This document shows positions 57,440 through 64,000 of a DNA stretch of 64,000 nucleotides, piece after piece. The notes beneath the pieces were generated by a model. The model saw only the letters and a list, made by a program, of their open reading frames with translations, made no database searches and was not told the DNA's origin. A program made the translations under genes and the position numbers. The DNA is from a candidate division BRC1 bacterium HGW-BRC1-1 (lineage in GTDB: Bacteria; Sumerlaeota; Sumerlaeia; Sumerlaeales; Sumerlaeaceae). The stretch is taken from contig PHCB01000009.1 of NCBI GenBank assembly GCA_002842095.1, positions 195,468 through 259,467 on the forward strand, given 5' to 3'. Positions within the stretch are counted from its first letter, which is position 1; each line of letters opens with the position of its first letter.

Positions 57440-58885
57440 GTGACCCGGATATTAGCCATAGGCACAGGACCGCTTTTTGCCCCCGATGTACGCGTGTTCA
57501 ACGCACAAGCGTTGCGCACATGGCAATTCACGCGCCCCCTCATTGATCACGGCCACCAGGTGGACCTTGTGGTTCTTGCGGTCGAGGGCGTCCCGCTCAC
57601 CTCCGATCCAAATAAACCCGCACTAACCACCGTGGTCCGCGATAATTTCTCCTATCAGCTTTTCCAAACAACCGACCCGGTTATTATAACGGCTGAATTA
57701 CAGCGTCTGCTTGATGCCAATCCTTATGATTGCGTCATTGCCATCAACAATAACGCCGCCGCCATCGCCTGCCGCCTCCACACGGTTCTTCCCATCTGGG
57801 CAGATCTCAATGGCTATATCATGGGAGAGGCCCAGTCCCGCGGGCGCGTTTATAGCTCCGACGAATACCTGCTCCATTTCTGGCAACGGGAGGCAATCGC
57901 CTTGAATCGCGCCGATCGGTTCTCGACCTGTTCATTCAAACAGATGTATGCCACGTTGGGCGAACTGGGAACCGTGGGACGCCTGAACCGATTCACCTGC
58001 GATCACCCTTTCGTAAACGTCGTGCCTGTAGCGGTATACGAAGAATTCCTGGATCCGAAATCCTTCCCAGCCCCCAATACATACCGAGGCATGCGCTTCC
58101 CCGCCGACGCTTTCGCGGTCCTCTGGAGCGGCGGATTTAACACCTGGACCGATGTTGATTCCCTCGCAGGAGCCTTGTCGCTGGCCATGGAACAAGTCCC
58201 GAGGATGCACTTCGTGGCAACCGGGGGTGCCATTCCTGGTCATGATGAACGCACCTACGACCAATTCGTCCAGACTCTGCACGAAACCGGCTTTGGAGAT
58301 CGTTGCCATTTGTTGGGATGGGTCGAAGCAAGAGAGATATTCGCCCTCTATAAAGATTGCGACATCGGCATCAATGTTGACGCGCTTAATTACGAGGCTG
58401 TGTTCGGAACCCGAAACCGCCTGACGAACATGATGGGGGCCGGACTTACCACGTTATCCACTCTGGGAACTGAACTTACAGAGATTATCGAGGAAAACAA
58501 ACTGGGCTACGTGGTCCCCATTGGTGATGTTCAGGCCTTTGCCGATGCCCTCGTGCGGGCTGCGCACCATCCGATAGAACGTGCCGGCATGGCCCGCCGC
58601 GCCTTGGAATTCTGCCGTAGCAATTACACCTATGAAACGACGATGAGACAGGTGTTGCGTTGGGTTGAAGCACCCCGCCTTGCCCCCGATAACGAAGAAA
58701 AATTATTCCGCTTCCCGGAAGTCACCGACCTGGCATCCGTTGCCATCAATCCTCTTCAGGAACACGGACTGCGCACGGACCCTGAACGCATAGCGGGTCT
58801 GGAGCAATCTCACGCAGACCTGACGGCCATACGCAGCAAGCCTTTCTTCCGTTTTTTCAAGAAGTTGAAAAGTTACTGGAGCTAA
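57440..58885 (+). CDS. Glycosyltransferase (GT4-like)
   Basis: The protein has 481 residues and two Rossmann-like halves. The N-terminus ILAIGTGPLFAPDVRVFNA is followed by ALRTWQFTRPLIDHGHQVDL. The C-terminal half has VLWSGGFNTWTDVDSLAGAL, HFVATGGAIPG, RCHLLGWVEAREIFALYKDCDIGIN and a GLTTLSTLGTELTEII stretch as in GT-B enzymes. The donor and acceptor are unknown; a surface glycan role is likely. The start is GTG at 57440; no in-frame ATG lies upstream. It is divergent from the FmdB gene and followed by a hairpin. Confidence 0.78.
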   Translation: MTRILAIGTGPLFAPDVRVFNAQALRTWQFTRPLIDHGHQVDLVVLAVEGVPLTSDPNKPALTTVVRDNFSYQLFQTTDPVIITAELQRLLDANPYDCVIAINNNAAAIACRLHTVLPIWADLNGYIMGEAQSRGRVYSSDEYLLHFWQREAIALNRADRFSTCSFKQMYATLGELGTVGRLNRFTCDHPFVNVVPVAVYEEFLDPKSFPAPNTYRGMRFPADAFAVLWSGGFNTWTDVDSLAGALSLAMEQVPRMHFVATGGAIPGHDERTYDQFVQTLHETGFGDRCHLLGWVEAREIFALYKDCDIGINVDALNYEAVFGTRNRLTNMMGAGLTTLSTLGTELTEIIEENKLGYVVPIGDVQAFADALVRAAHHPIERAGMARRALEFCRSNYTYETTMRQVLRWVEAPRLAPDNEEKLFRFPEVTDLASVAINPLQEHGLRTDPERIAGLEQSHADLTAIRSKPFFRFFKKLKSYWS

Positions 58886-58904
58886 AAGACCGTCACAAAA
58901 AAGC

Positions 58905-58946
58905 AGCGCCGTTAACGAGTTGTCTCGATAACGACGCTTTGTGTTA
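58905..58946 (+). terminator. Likely terminator of the glycosyltransferase gene
   Basis: A 15-base stem (AGCGCCGTTAACGAG with CTCGATAACGACGCT, two mismatches) has a TTGT loop and is followed by TTGTGTT. It begins 20 bases after the stop codon. Confidence 0.6.
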
Positions 58947-59025
58947 ACTTTGTTGAATGTATATTTATCGACATCAAGCCAACCGCGAATAATTATCCAT
59001 TTAACGATTCGCTTTGTTCATCTAA

Positions 59026-59991
59026 TTACGGCTTAACAAGCACATTCCACGCACGTGCTGGTTTCACGCCGTCGGCCTTGGTCCACTGCTGCAAAACCAG
59101 TACGCCACCGACTGAAACAACCTCCGCGGCTTCTCCGGACAAAGACCCCTTCACCTTGATAACAAAGGGCTTGGTGTATGCCACGACCTCGCCCGAGGCT
59201 GTTGCAACCTTGGCATCGGGTTCGGGCAACACAGGATTTTGCCATTCGAGCCCCTTGATTTTCTGCGGGAAAAAGAACGCAGGAGTCATCCCTTTGCCAT
59301 CGGCCGCAACCACGGCCGCATCATCCGCAGGGCGCACAGTCAACTCCACCGTCAACTCTTTGCCCTCACGTTTTGCGACGACTTCAGTTCCCGGTGCCGC
59401 ACCGGCCTCGGGAGATAGTCTCGCAAACCGATCGAACAAAGCCTCGTTCACAGGCTTGGCCGTCCCCACCGGAAGCGTCAGCGTAAGCTCTTTCTTGCCC
59501 GGGATGCACCGGTCTTTGCACATCAACCAGCGGGCCTTCACCTTGAAGGTCACTTCCTTGGCCGCCGGATCCGATAATTCAGGCGTCACGGGAATCACCA
59601 GCATCGTCTCATCGGAGTAACCATAGGAAAGCAGCGGGCCTGGCGAGATGAACTTGATGGGCGTGGGATACAGCACTTCCGTAGCCTTGCCGTTCGTGAA
59701 CTCCACCAGTTCCACCTTGGTGTCCAGACCTGTCTCGCCGGGGTTTGACCAGTAGATATGCCATTCCGGGGCGATCTTGAAACGCACACCCAGCTTGAGG
59801 GGCCTTCCGGCCTCCACTGCGGTCGTGTTTGCCACCAGTTCAACCTGAACCACCTTGGCGGGGTCCACCACGTCCTCGGGGGCCTCCACAGCGTCGGACT
59901 CCTGGGCCCAACCTGCGGCCGGAATCCACGCAATAAACAGCGCGAGGGTCAGAAATCCCGCCACTATATGTGCATTTTTAAAACAGTTCAT
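59026..59991 (-). CDS. Secreted stand-alone DsbD N-terminal-like (DsbC/DsbD_N) domain protein
   Basis: The 321-residue protein has a signal peptide (residues 1-29) ending before QESDAVEAP. The domain begins with VVQVELVANTTAVEAGRPLKLGVRF, then APEWHIYWSNPGETGL and the redox segment RWLMCKDRCIPGKKEL with two Cys, as in the periplasmic N-terminal domain of thiol-disulfide interchange protein DsbD. The membrane domain and C-terminal thioredoxin domain of DsbD are absent, so it must work with separate partners. The C-terminal half is a second beta-rich module. Start 59991 is chosen with GAGG upstream. Confidence 0.8.
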   Translation of the reverse strand: MNCFKNAHIVAGFLTLALFIAWIPAAGWAQESDAVEAPEDVVDPAKVVQVELVANTTAVEAGRPLKLGVRFKIAPEWHIYWSNPGETGLDTKVELVEFTNGKATEVLYPTPIKFISPGPLLSYGYSDETMLVIPVTPELSDPAAKEVTFKVKARWLMCKDRCIPGKKELTLTLPVGTAKPVNEALFDRFARLSPEAGAAPGTEVVAKREGKELTVELTVRPADDAAVVAADGKGMTPAFFFPQKIKGLEWQNPVLPEPDAKVATASGEVVAYTKPFVIKVKGSLSGEAAEVVSVGGVLVLQQWTKADGVKPARAWNVLVKP

Positions 59992-60086
59992 TTGTCTGTA
60001 ATCCTCAAAGTGTAATAATCGCAACTATCCGCCCTTTGTCTGGGGCAATTTCCGTGCCCACCCGCACAAGCCCACCATCTTCGTCG

Positions 60087-61025
60087 CTACTGGCCCTTGC
60101 TTATCAGCAGGTCCACCTTCTGCGGCTTATCGAAACCCTTGTCAGCGTCGGGCGACTGCGTAACGACCGTTCCCTTGGGCTTGTCACTGGCAAATTCTGT
60201 GATATTGCCAACTTCCATTCGCGAACTCTTGATCTTGTTGATGGCGTTTTCCTGCGTTTCGCCCACAACCGACGGCACCACAAACGATGACTGGCCGCTA
60301 CTCACCACCACGCGCACATCGGCCTTTTCTTTGATCCGCGTGCCGGGCAGCGGTGCCTGGTTGATAATCTCTCCGGGCGCCACCAACCCGCTCAGCTCAG
60401 CCCGCTCCAGTACCATCCCCAGCTTCACCTTGCCCAATTGTTCCAGGGCAGCGTCCACCTTCATGCCACGCACATTGGGCACCGTGGTTTCGGGCGTCTT
60501 GATATAAAACCGCATCGCGTAATAACCGATCCCGCCGGACAACGCCATCACGATCGCAGTCACCAGAATCGAGCGGAATATCAGCCCGAAGAAACCCATG
60601 ATGTACCAGATGAATCCGAACCGATGCCGTGCCGAGTAATCGCGCCGCGGCATATCGGCTATGCGGTCTGCGCCCCTGGGCCTCGGACGCGGTTTGGGGC
60701 GACCCGGCTTGGACTTGGTGGTCAGATTTGGCTTCAACTGCTTGGAGATGCTGGACATCTGGATAGTGTCGCTTCCGCCCCCCGCACTCGCCGTCGTTCG
60801 CGTGCCCAGGGCCGGAGTCGCCGCTTCGTCCTCATTCAGCCTCAGGCCCGGCGTACCCAAAGGCAGCGTATCACTCCCCTCATCGTCATCCGGTGAAAGC
60901 TCTACGCGCGCTCCTGCTTCGTCGGCGTTCTGCTCATCAGATTCGCCCCCCGTGTCGCTCTCCTGCAAACCGGACATCTCCCTCTTACCCCGCCACAATT
61001 TATGTCCTTTTTGCTTTTTGCTCAT
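60087..61025 (-). CDS. Membrane protein with two PASTA domains
   Basis: The protein has 312 residues. The N-terminal 130 residues are acidic then basic and Pro/Arg-rich, without motif, probably cytosolic and disordered. A membrane helix (FRSILVTAIVMALSGGIGYY) spans about 155-178. Two PASTA domains follow: PETTVPNVRGMKVDAALEQL with GEIINQAPLPGTRI, then SFVVPSVVGETQENAINKI with GTVVTQSPDADKGF. PASTA domains bind peptidoglycan fragments or penicillin-binding proteins. No kinase domain is attached, unlike PknB-type receptors. An internal ATG (60977) is a possible alternative start. Confidence 0.85.
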   Translation of the reverse strand: MSKKQKGHKLWRGKREMSGLQESDTGGESDEQNADEAGARVELSPDDDEGSDTLPLGTPGLRLNEDEAATPALGTRTTASAGGGSDTIQMSSISKQLKPNLTTKSKPGRPKPRPRPRGADRIADMPRRDYSARHRFGFIWYIMGFFGLIFRSILVTAIVMALSGGIGYYAMRFYIKTPETTVPNVRGMKVDAALEQLGKVKLGMVLERAELSGLVAPGEIINQAPLPGTRIKEKADVRVVVSSGQSSFVVPSVVGETQENAINKIKSSRMEVGNITEFASDKPKGTVVTQSPDADKGFDKPQKVDLLISKGQ

Positions 61026-61089
61026 GAGATTGTCTCAAACCTACCATGGCCCAAGGTGCCCGATTCGCTCCACATCCATGTGTAAATCA

Positions 61090-62175
61090 TCATCCCTTCA
61101 CCCCGCCCACGGTCAGCCCTTTCGTCAAGTGCTTCTGGAACAGGAAGAAGACCACCACCATGGGGATGCTCGCCAGCAGGGCGGCAGCCATAACCACGCC
61201 GATGTTGCGCGGCCCTGCGTTAAATTGCAGCGTCTTCAGACCCACCTCAAGCATGTACAGGTTTTGGTCGTTTGTAATAATCAGCGGCCACAAGAATGCC
61301 TTCCACGCCCCGATAAAGGTGAAGATGGCCCAGACCCCCAAGATGGGCTTCGACAGGGGAATGATCACCCGCACGAAAATTCCAATCTCGGTGCACCCGT
61401 CGATGCGCGCCGCATCCTCCAACTGACCCGGCAGACTCTGGATGTACTGTCGCATGAGAAAGATTCCGACCGGTGCGGCCAGTTGGGGCAGTACGATGGC
61501 CATGAAACTGTCGTGCCAGCCCAGGCCGCGGGTGAACAACAGAAACAACGGGATGACCGTCACCTGACCGGGAATCATGATGGTCGCAATCACGATCCAG
61601 AACAGCCATTTCTTCCCCCAGAAATTAAACTTGGCGAATCCGTACCCTGCCATGCCGTTCAGCAGCACGCTCAGGATGGTGACCAACAGCGAGATGAACA
61701 GCGTGTTCTCGAACCACAACATCAGGCGGGCCGCCTTGATCACCCTTCCCTTCTCGTCGGGTGGTGGCGTTCCCGCGGCCAATTCCCAGGCGCGAAAAAA
61801 CCAGCGGTGCACGGGTGCCGCGCGGAATTCGTTTTGTGGCATGGCCGTCACATCGAACAACCCGCTGCGTCCGTCCGGATCGGCAAAGTTATCGAGCGTG
61901 AAATACGTTCGCGCCCATCCGCCCCACCGCTCCGGGCGCAGCACGGTATCGCGATCCAGCGCGGAAATAGTGCCCCGCAGTGGCACATCGCGCTGCAATT
62001 CGCTTTGTGGCGAAAAAGCGCTCAGCACCATCCATACCATCGGCACGAACAGCAGCATCGCCGCAAGCGTGAGGAGCGTATAGCCCAACACTCCCGCTGA
62101 ACGTGCGAGAATTTTGGAGGCTGGGTTTTTCTCGTGACTCATCACGCTCTCGTGGCTTGCATCCTTACCCGCCAT
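61090..62175 (-). CDS. Sugar ABC transporter permease (MalG/UgpE type) with periplasmic insertion
   Basis: The protein has 361 residues and six helices. The C-terminal part has NTLFISLLVTILSVLLNGMAGYGFAK, LPQLAAPVGIFLMRQYIQSLP and the EAA loop QLEDAARIDGCTEIGIFVRVIIPLSKP, typical of MalG permeases. Between helix 1 (LLFVPMVWMVLSAFSP) and helix 2, about 85 residues (QRDVPLRGTISALDRDTVLR onward) form a longer periplasmic loop than usual. No ATPase or binding protein is adjacent. Its probable MalF-type partner lies at 51685-52581 on the opposite strand. The start at 62175 lacks a clear Shine-Dalgarno. ATG at 62142 is an alternative. Confidence 0.88.
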   Translation of the reverse strand: MAGKDASHESVMSHEKNPASKILARSAGVLGYTLLTLAAMLLFVPMVWMVLSAFSPQSELQRDVPLRGTISALDRDTVLRPERWGGWARTYFTLDNFADPDGRSGLFDVTAMPQNEFRAAPVHRWFFRAWELAAGTPPPDEKGRVIKAARLMLWFENTLFISLLVTILSVLLNGMAGYGFAKFNFWGKKWLFWIVIATIMIPGQVTVIPLFLLFTRGLGWHDSFMAIVLPQLAAPVGIFLMRQYIQSLPGQLEDAARIDGCTEIGIFVRVIIPLSKPILGVWAIFTFIGAWKAFLWPLIITNDQNLYMLEVGLKTLQFNAGPRNIGVVMAAALLASIPMVVVFFLFQKHLTKGLTVGGVKG

Positions 62176-62220
62176 TGTAAAGTGTGGAGTATTGAATGGC
62201 AGCGCCGGTCAGCCCGAAAC

Positions 62221-63513
62221 TTATGGCCGTGTCGCCGTGCCGTTGTTGGTTTTCAATCGGTTCAACCACGAAGCCGGTAGTAACGATGGATTTGTTGGCG
62301 GGACTGGTGGAGCGGTCACTGCAGGCGTTTCCACCTCGCCCGCGGGTGCTTTGCCCGACGACCATAATTTGGAGATGCCACTGTCGGGTGCAAAGGCCAC
62401 CAACATAAAGGCACCCACCAAACCCACCGCCAGCAGCAAAACCATCATCGCCGTTGTGCGGCGCACGCGGCGATTAATGGCATCGGCAGAATCCTTCACC
62501 AGCGGAGCCACCTTCGTGCGCATTTGCGCATCCAGTTCCGTGCCCACCATGGCCTGCACGTGCTTGGGTAGACTGTTCAAGATCGCTTCGTGGGTCTGTT
62601 TTTCCACTTGCTCGGAAATCAATTCCCGGGCAATTTTCGGCACCAGTTTCTGGGCGGCATTTTCAATCACCAACACCACCTTTTCCGATGCTTCCGGCAC
62701 CAGGTTCTCCGCTTCCTTCTGAACCCGACGCTGCGCCTCCTTGGGCAGAATCTGCTCCACGCTCTCGCGTACACGCTCGCGGGTCATGGCCGGCAGCAGA
62801 CTCTCCGCCACGCGCCGCACGGCCTTTTCGGTCTCGTCGCGCAGGATGCCCTCCATGGCCTCCGTCACCTTGCGCTCGGCCAGTTTTTCCACCATGCTCC
62901 GAGCCACCTCATGAACGGTCATCTTCACCAGTTCCTGCTCTTTTTCCGCCGTCAGAGCCGTCACCCGACTGTCCACTTCACGCCGCGTTTTCTGGTCCAC
63001 CTGACTCACAATGTTTTGCAGCGCACGCTCGATGATGATCTGCGTACGTTGCTCCACGGCTTCCTGCACATGGGTTTCCGCCAGGCGCTTCATCCAAGCC
63101 TCGGCCGCCGTGCGCAAATGTTCGCGTGCCGACGCCAGCACCTGTTTTTCTTCCAGCAGCGCTTTCACCTTGCCCACCAGCAGCCCCGGCTCAAAGGGCT
63201 TCAGCAGATAACCGTTGGCCCCGTTGAGGTTCTGGCTTTCGCGCTCCACCTCATCCTCGGGAACCAGAAGCAGCACCGGCTTCTCGCTCAGTTCCGGATC
63301 CTGACGCACGCTTCGCGTGGCCTGCACACCGTTTATCTCGTGCAGATCCGAGGCGATAATCAACAAATCCACATCCGCCATTTCCGGATACGACAGCGCC
63401 GCCACCGCGTTGGAAGCCGTGGTCACGCGCCAGCCATTGTTCGTCAGCGTGGTGCGGCACAACTCCTGCACCGCAATGCTTTCGTCCACCACCAGAATTT
63501 TTTCGCCTGCCAT
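62221..63513 (-). CDS. Pseudo-receiver protein with long helical region and C-terminal membrane anchor
   Basis: The 430-residue protein has an N-terminal receiver fold (KILVVDESIAVQELC, Asp10/Glu11 retained; GANGYLLKPF with Lys105). At the phosphoacceptor position, five residues after Asp49, it has Ala54 (DLLIIASDLHEINGV), so it probably cannot be phosphorylated in the usual way. Asp56 two residues later is a possible substitute. Residues 120-345 are a long charged helical region with repeated AERKV/RESVEQILPKEAQRRV-like heptads. A membrane helix lies near 353-373 (MMVLLLAVGLVGAFMLVAF), then an Ala/Pro tail. GGAG precedes the ATG by six bases. Confidence 0.78.
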   Translation of the reverse strand: MAGEKILVVDESIAVQELCRTTLTNNGWRVTTASNAVAALSYPEMADVDLLIIASDLHEINGVQATRSVRQDPELSEKPVLLLVPEDEVERESQNLNGANGYLLKPFEPGLLVGKVKALLEEKQVLASAREHLRTAAEAWMKRLAETHVQEAVEQRTQIIIERALQNIVSQVDQKTRREVDSRVTALTAEKEQELVKMTVHEVARSMVEKLAERKVTEAMEGILRDETEKAVRRVAESLLPAMTRERVRESVEQILPKEAQRRVQKEAENLVPEASEKVVLVIENAAQKLVPKIARELISEQVEKQTHEAILNSLPKHVQAMVGTELDAQMRTKVAPLVKDSADAINRRVRRTTAMMVLLLAVGLVGAFMLVAFAPDSGISKLWSSGKAPAGEVETPAVTAPPVPPTNPSLLPASWLNRLKTNNGTATRP

Positions 63514-63544
63514 GACTTCTCCGCATCCTTATTCTGTGGCCTGG

Positions 63545-63997
63545 TTAACCGGAAATAATACGATCCAGAAAATCCTGATAATAAAACTCTTCACCCGTTG
63601 CAAGCACTGCCCGCTGGCGAAACTCCGCAAGTTGATCCCCCACGATGCGCTGACCCTCGCGGGTACCCAACCTCTGAGCAGCCACAAGATAGATCGTGCG
63701 CACCAGCCGTGTCAATGCCTCCAGCGTTTCTTCGTAAATCACGTGAAAGGGCGCGGAGTTACCCTCACGTTTTATAAACTTCTCGAAGGTCGACACGTCC
63801 AGCTTGTCCCCGGCCAGACACACCAGATCGGCACGGGGGTAAGACATCACCACGCCATTCCAGTAAAACGCCAGCAAATGCGCATCCTCCGGCCCCACCG
63901 CAAAATCCGGTGTGACCAAAAGGGACTCCATAAGGTTCTGCGCAAATCCCCCGAGAAAACCCACCACCGTTTGAAAATGCATGAGTTTCAAATTCAC
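63545..63997 (-). CDS. Hypothetical protein, possibly truncated by the window edge
   Basis: At least 150 residues are visible. The frame is open to the last base of the window, so the true start may lie outside. GTG 63997 and ATG 63982 are candidates. The sequence looks like a compact alpha/beta domain (AHLLAFYWNGVVMSYPRADLV, then FHVIYEETLEALTRLVRTIYLVAAQRL and EFYYQDFLDRIISG). No family recognised. It lies 31 bases upstream of the pseudo-receiver gene on the same strand, so the two probably form an operon and may work together. Confidence 0.6.
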   Translation of the reverse strand: MNLKLMHFQTVVGFLGGFAQNLMESLLVTPDFAVGPEDAHLLAFYWNGVVMSYPRADLVCLAGDKLDVSTFEKFIKREGNSAPFHVIYEETLEALTRLVRTIYLVAAQRLGTREGQRIVGDQLAEFRQRAVLATGEEFYYQDFLDRIISG

Positions 63998-64000
63998 ATT

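Overview
The window is 64 kb of GC-rich chromosome from a diderm (Gram-negative-type) bacterium. Evidence for this is a TolQ-TolR-TonB/TolA gene set, lipobox and Sec-signal proteins, a large MscS-family channel and ordinary housekeeping genes. The lineage cannot be fixed from sequence alone. The LexA box is of the GAAC-N4-GTTC type rather than the enterobacterial type. The many secreted proteins of unknown family, the Pro-Thr-rich linkers and the unusual intergenic repeats suggest a poorly sampled phylum (PVC/FCB- or Sumerlaeota-like). That placement is a low-confidence inference. A parAB operon with two perfect parS sites suggests proximity to the replication origin, but no dnaA or oriC was seen.

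Layout. 1-6.4 kb: end of a secreted protein with a golvesin-like domain, a YmdB-type phosphodiesterase, homoserine dehydrogenase, MetF, a sensor kinase and a DUF523 protein. 6.6-15.8 kb: a GH20-like glycosidase, a Nudix/NrtR-like protein, FolC, a large unknown secreted protein and a methyltransferase, separated by odd repeat arrays. 16-28.4 kb: FtsH, a polysaccharide deacetylase, a Pro-Thr-rich secreted protein, a PfaD/nitronate-monooxygenase-like enzyme, a 1232-residue MscS-type channel and an APC permease. 29-35.2 kb: an island holding only Mu-like head-module genes (portal, protease/scaffold, DUF2190, major capsid protein, DUF1320), followed by an unknown protein, a lipoprotein and a coiled-coil/membrane protein. 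No terminase, tail, lysis or integrase gene is visible. 35.2-49 kb: M29 aminopeptidase, AcpS, LexA, AsnB, a secreted thioredoxin-like protein, a tightly overlapping operon (recJ, a GT39-like protein, a SAM hydrolase, a membrane protein) and a DUF309 protein. 49.4-64 kb: a cation/proton antiporter, a 29-codon bS22/COX24-type ribosomal protein gene, two separated sugar ABC permeases, tolQRA, parAB-parS, an FmdB-type zinc ribbon, a glycosyltransferase, a DsbD-N-like protein, a PASTA protein, a pseudo-receiver membrane protein and an unknown gene running to the window edge.

Two features stand out. First, a family of non-coding arrays built from ATGGAC (or its complement GTCCAT) at an exact 9-bp period recurs between genes at six places. 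Several arrays are arranged as inverted arms around a loop, and a seventh locus upstream of lexA has the same architecture with a different hexamer (ATGGGA/TCCCAT). Second, the capsid island is stripped of every other phage module and sits between ordinary metabolic genes, as would be expected of a decayed prophage, a gene-transfer-agent-like head cluster or a domesticated protein shell.

All functional calls are from reading motifs in the translated sequence. No database search was run.
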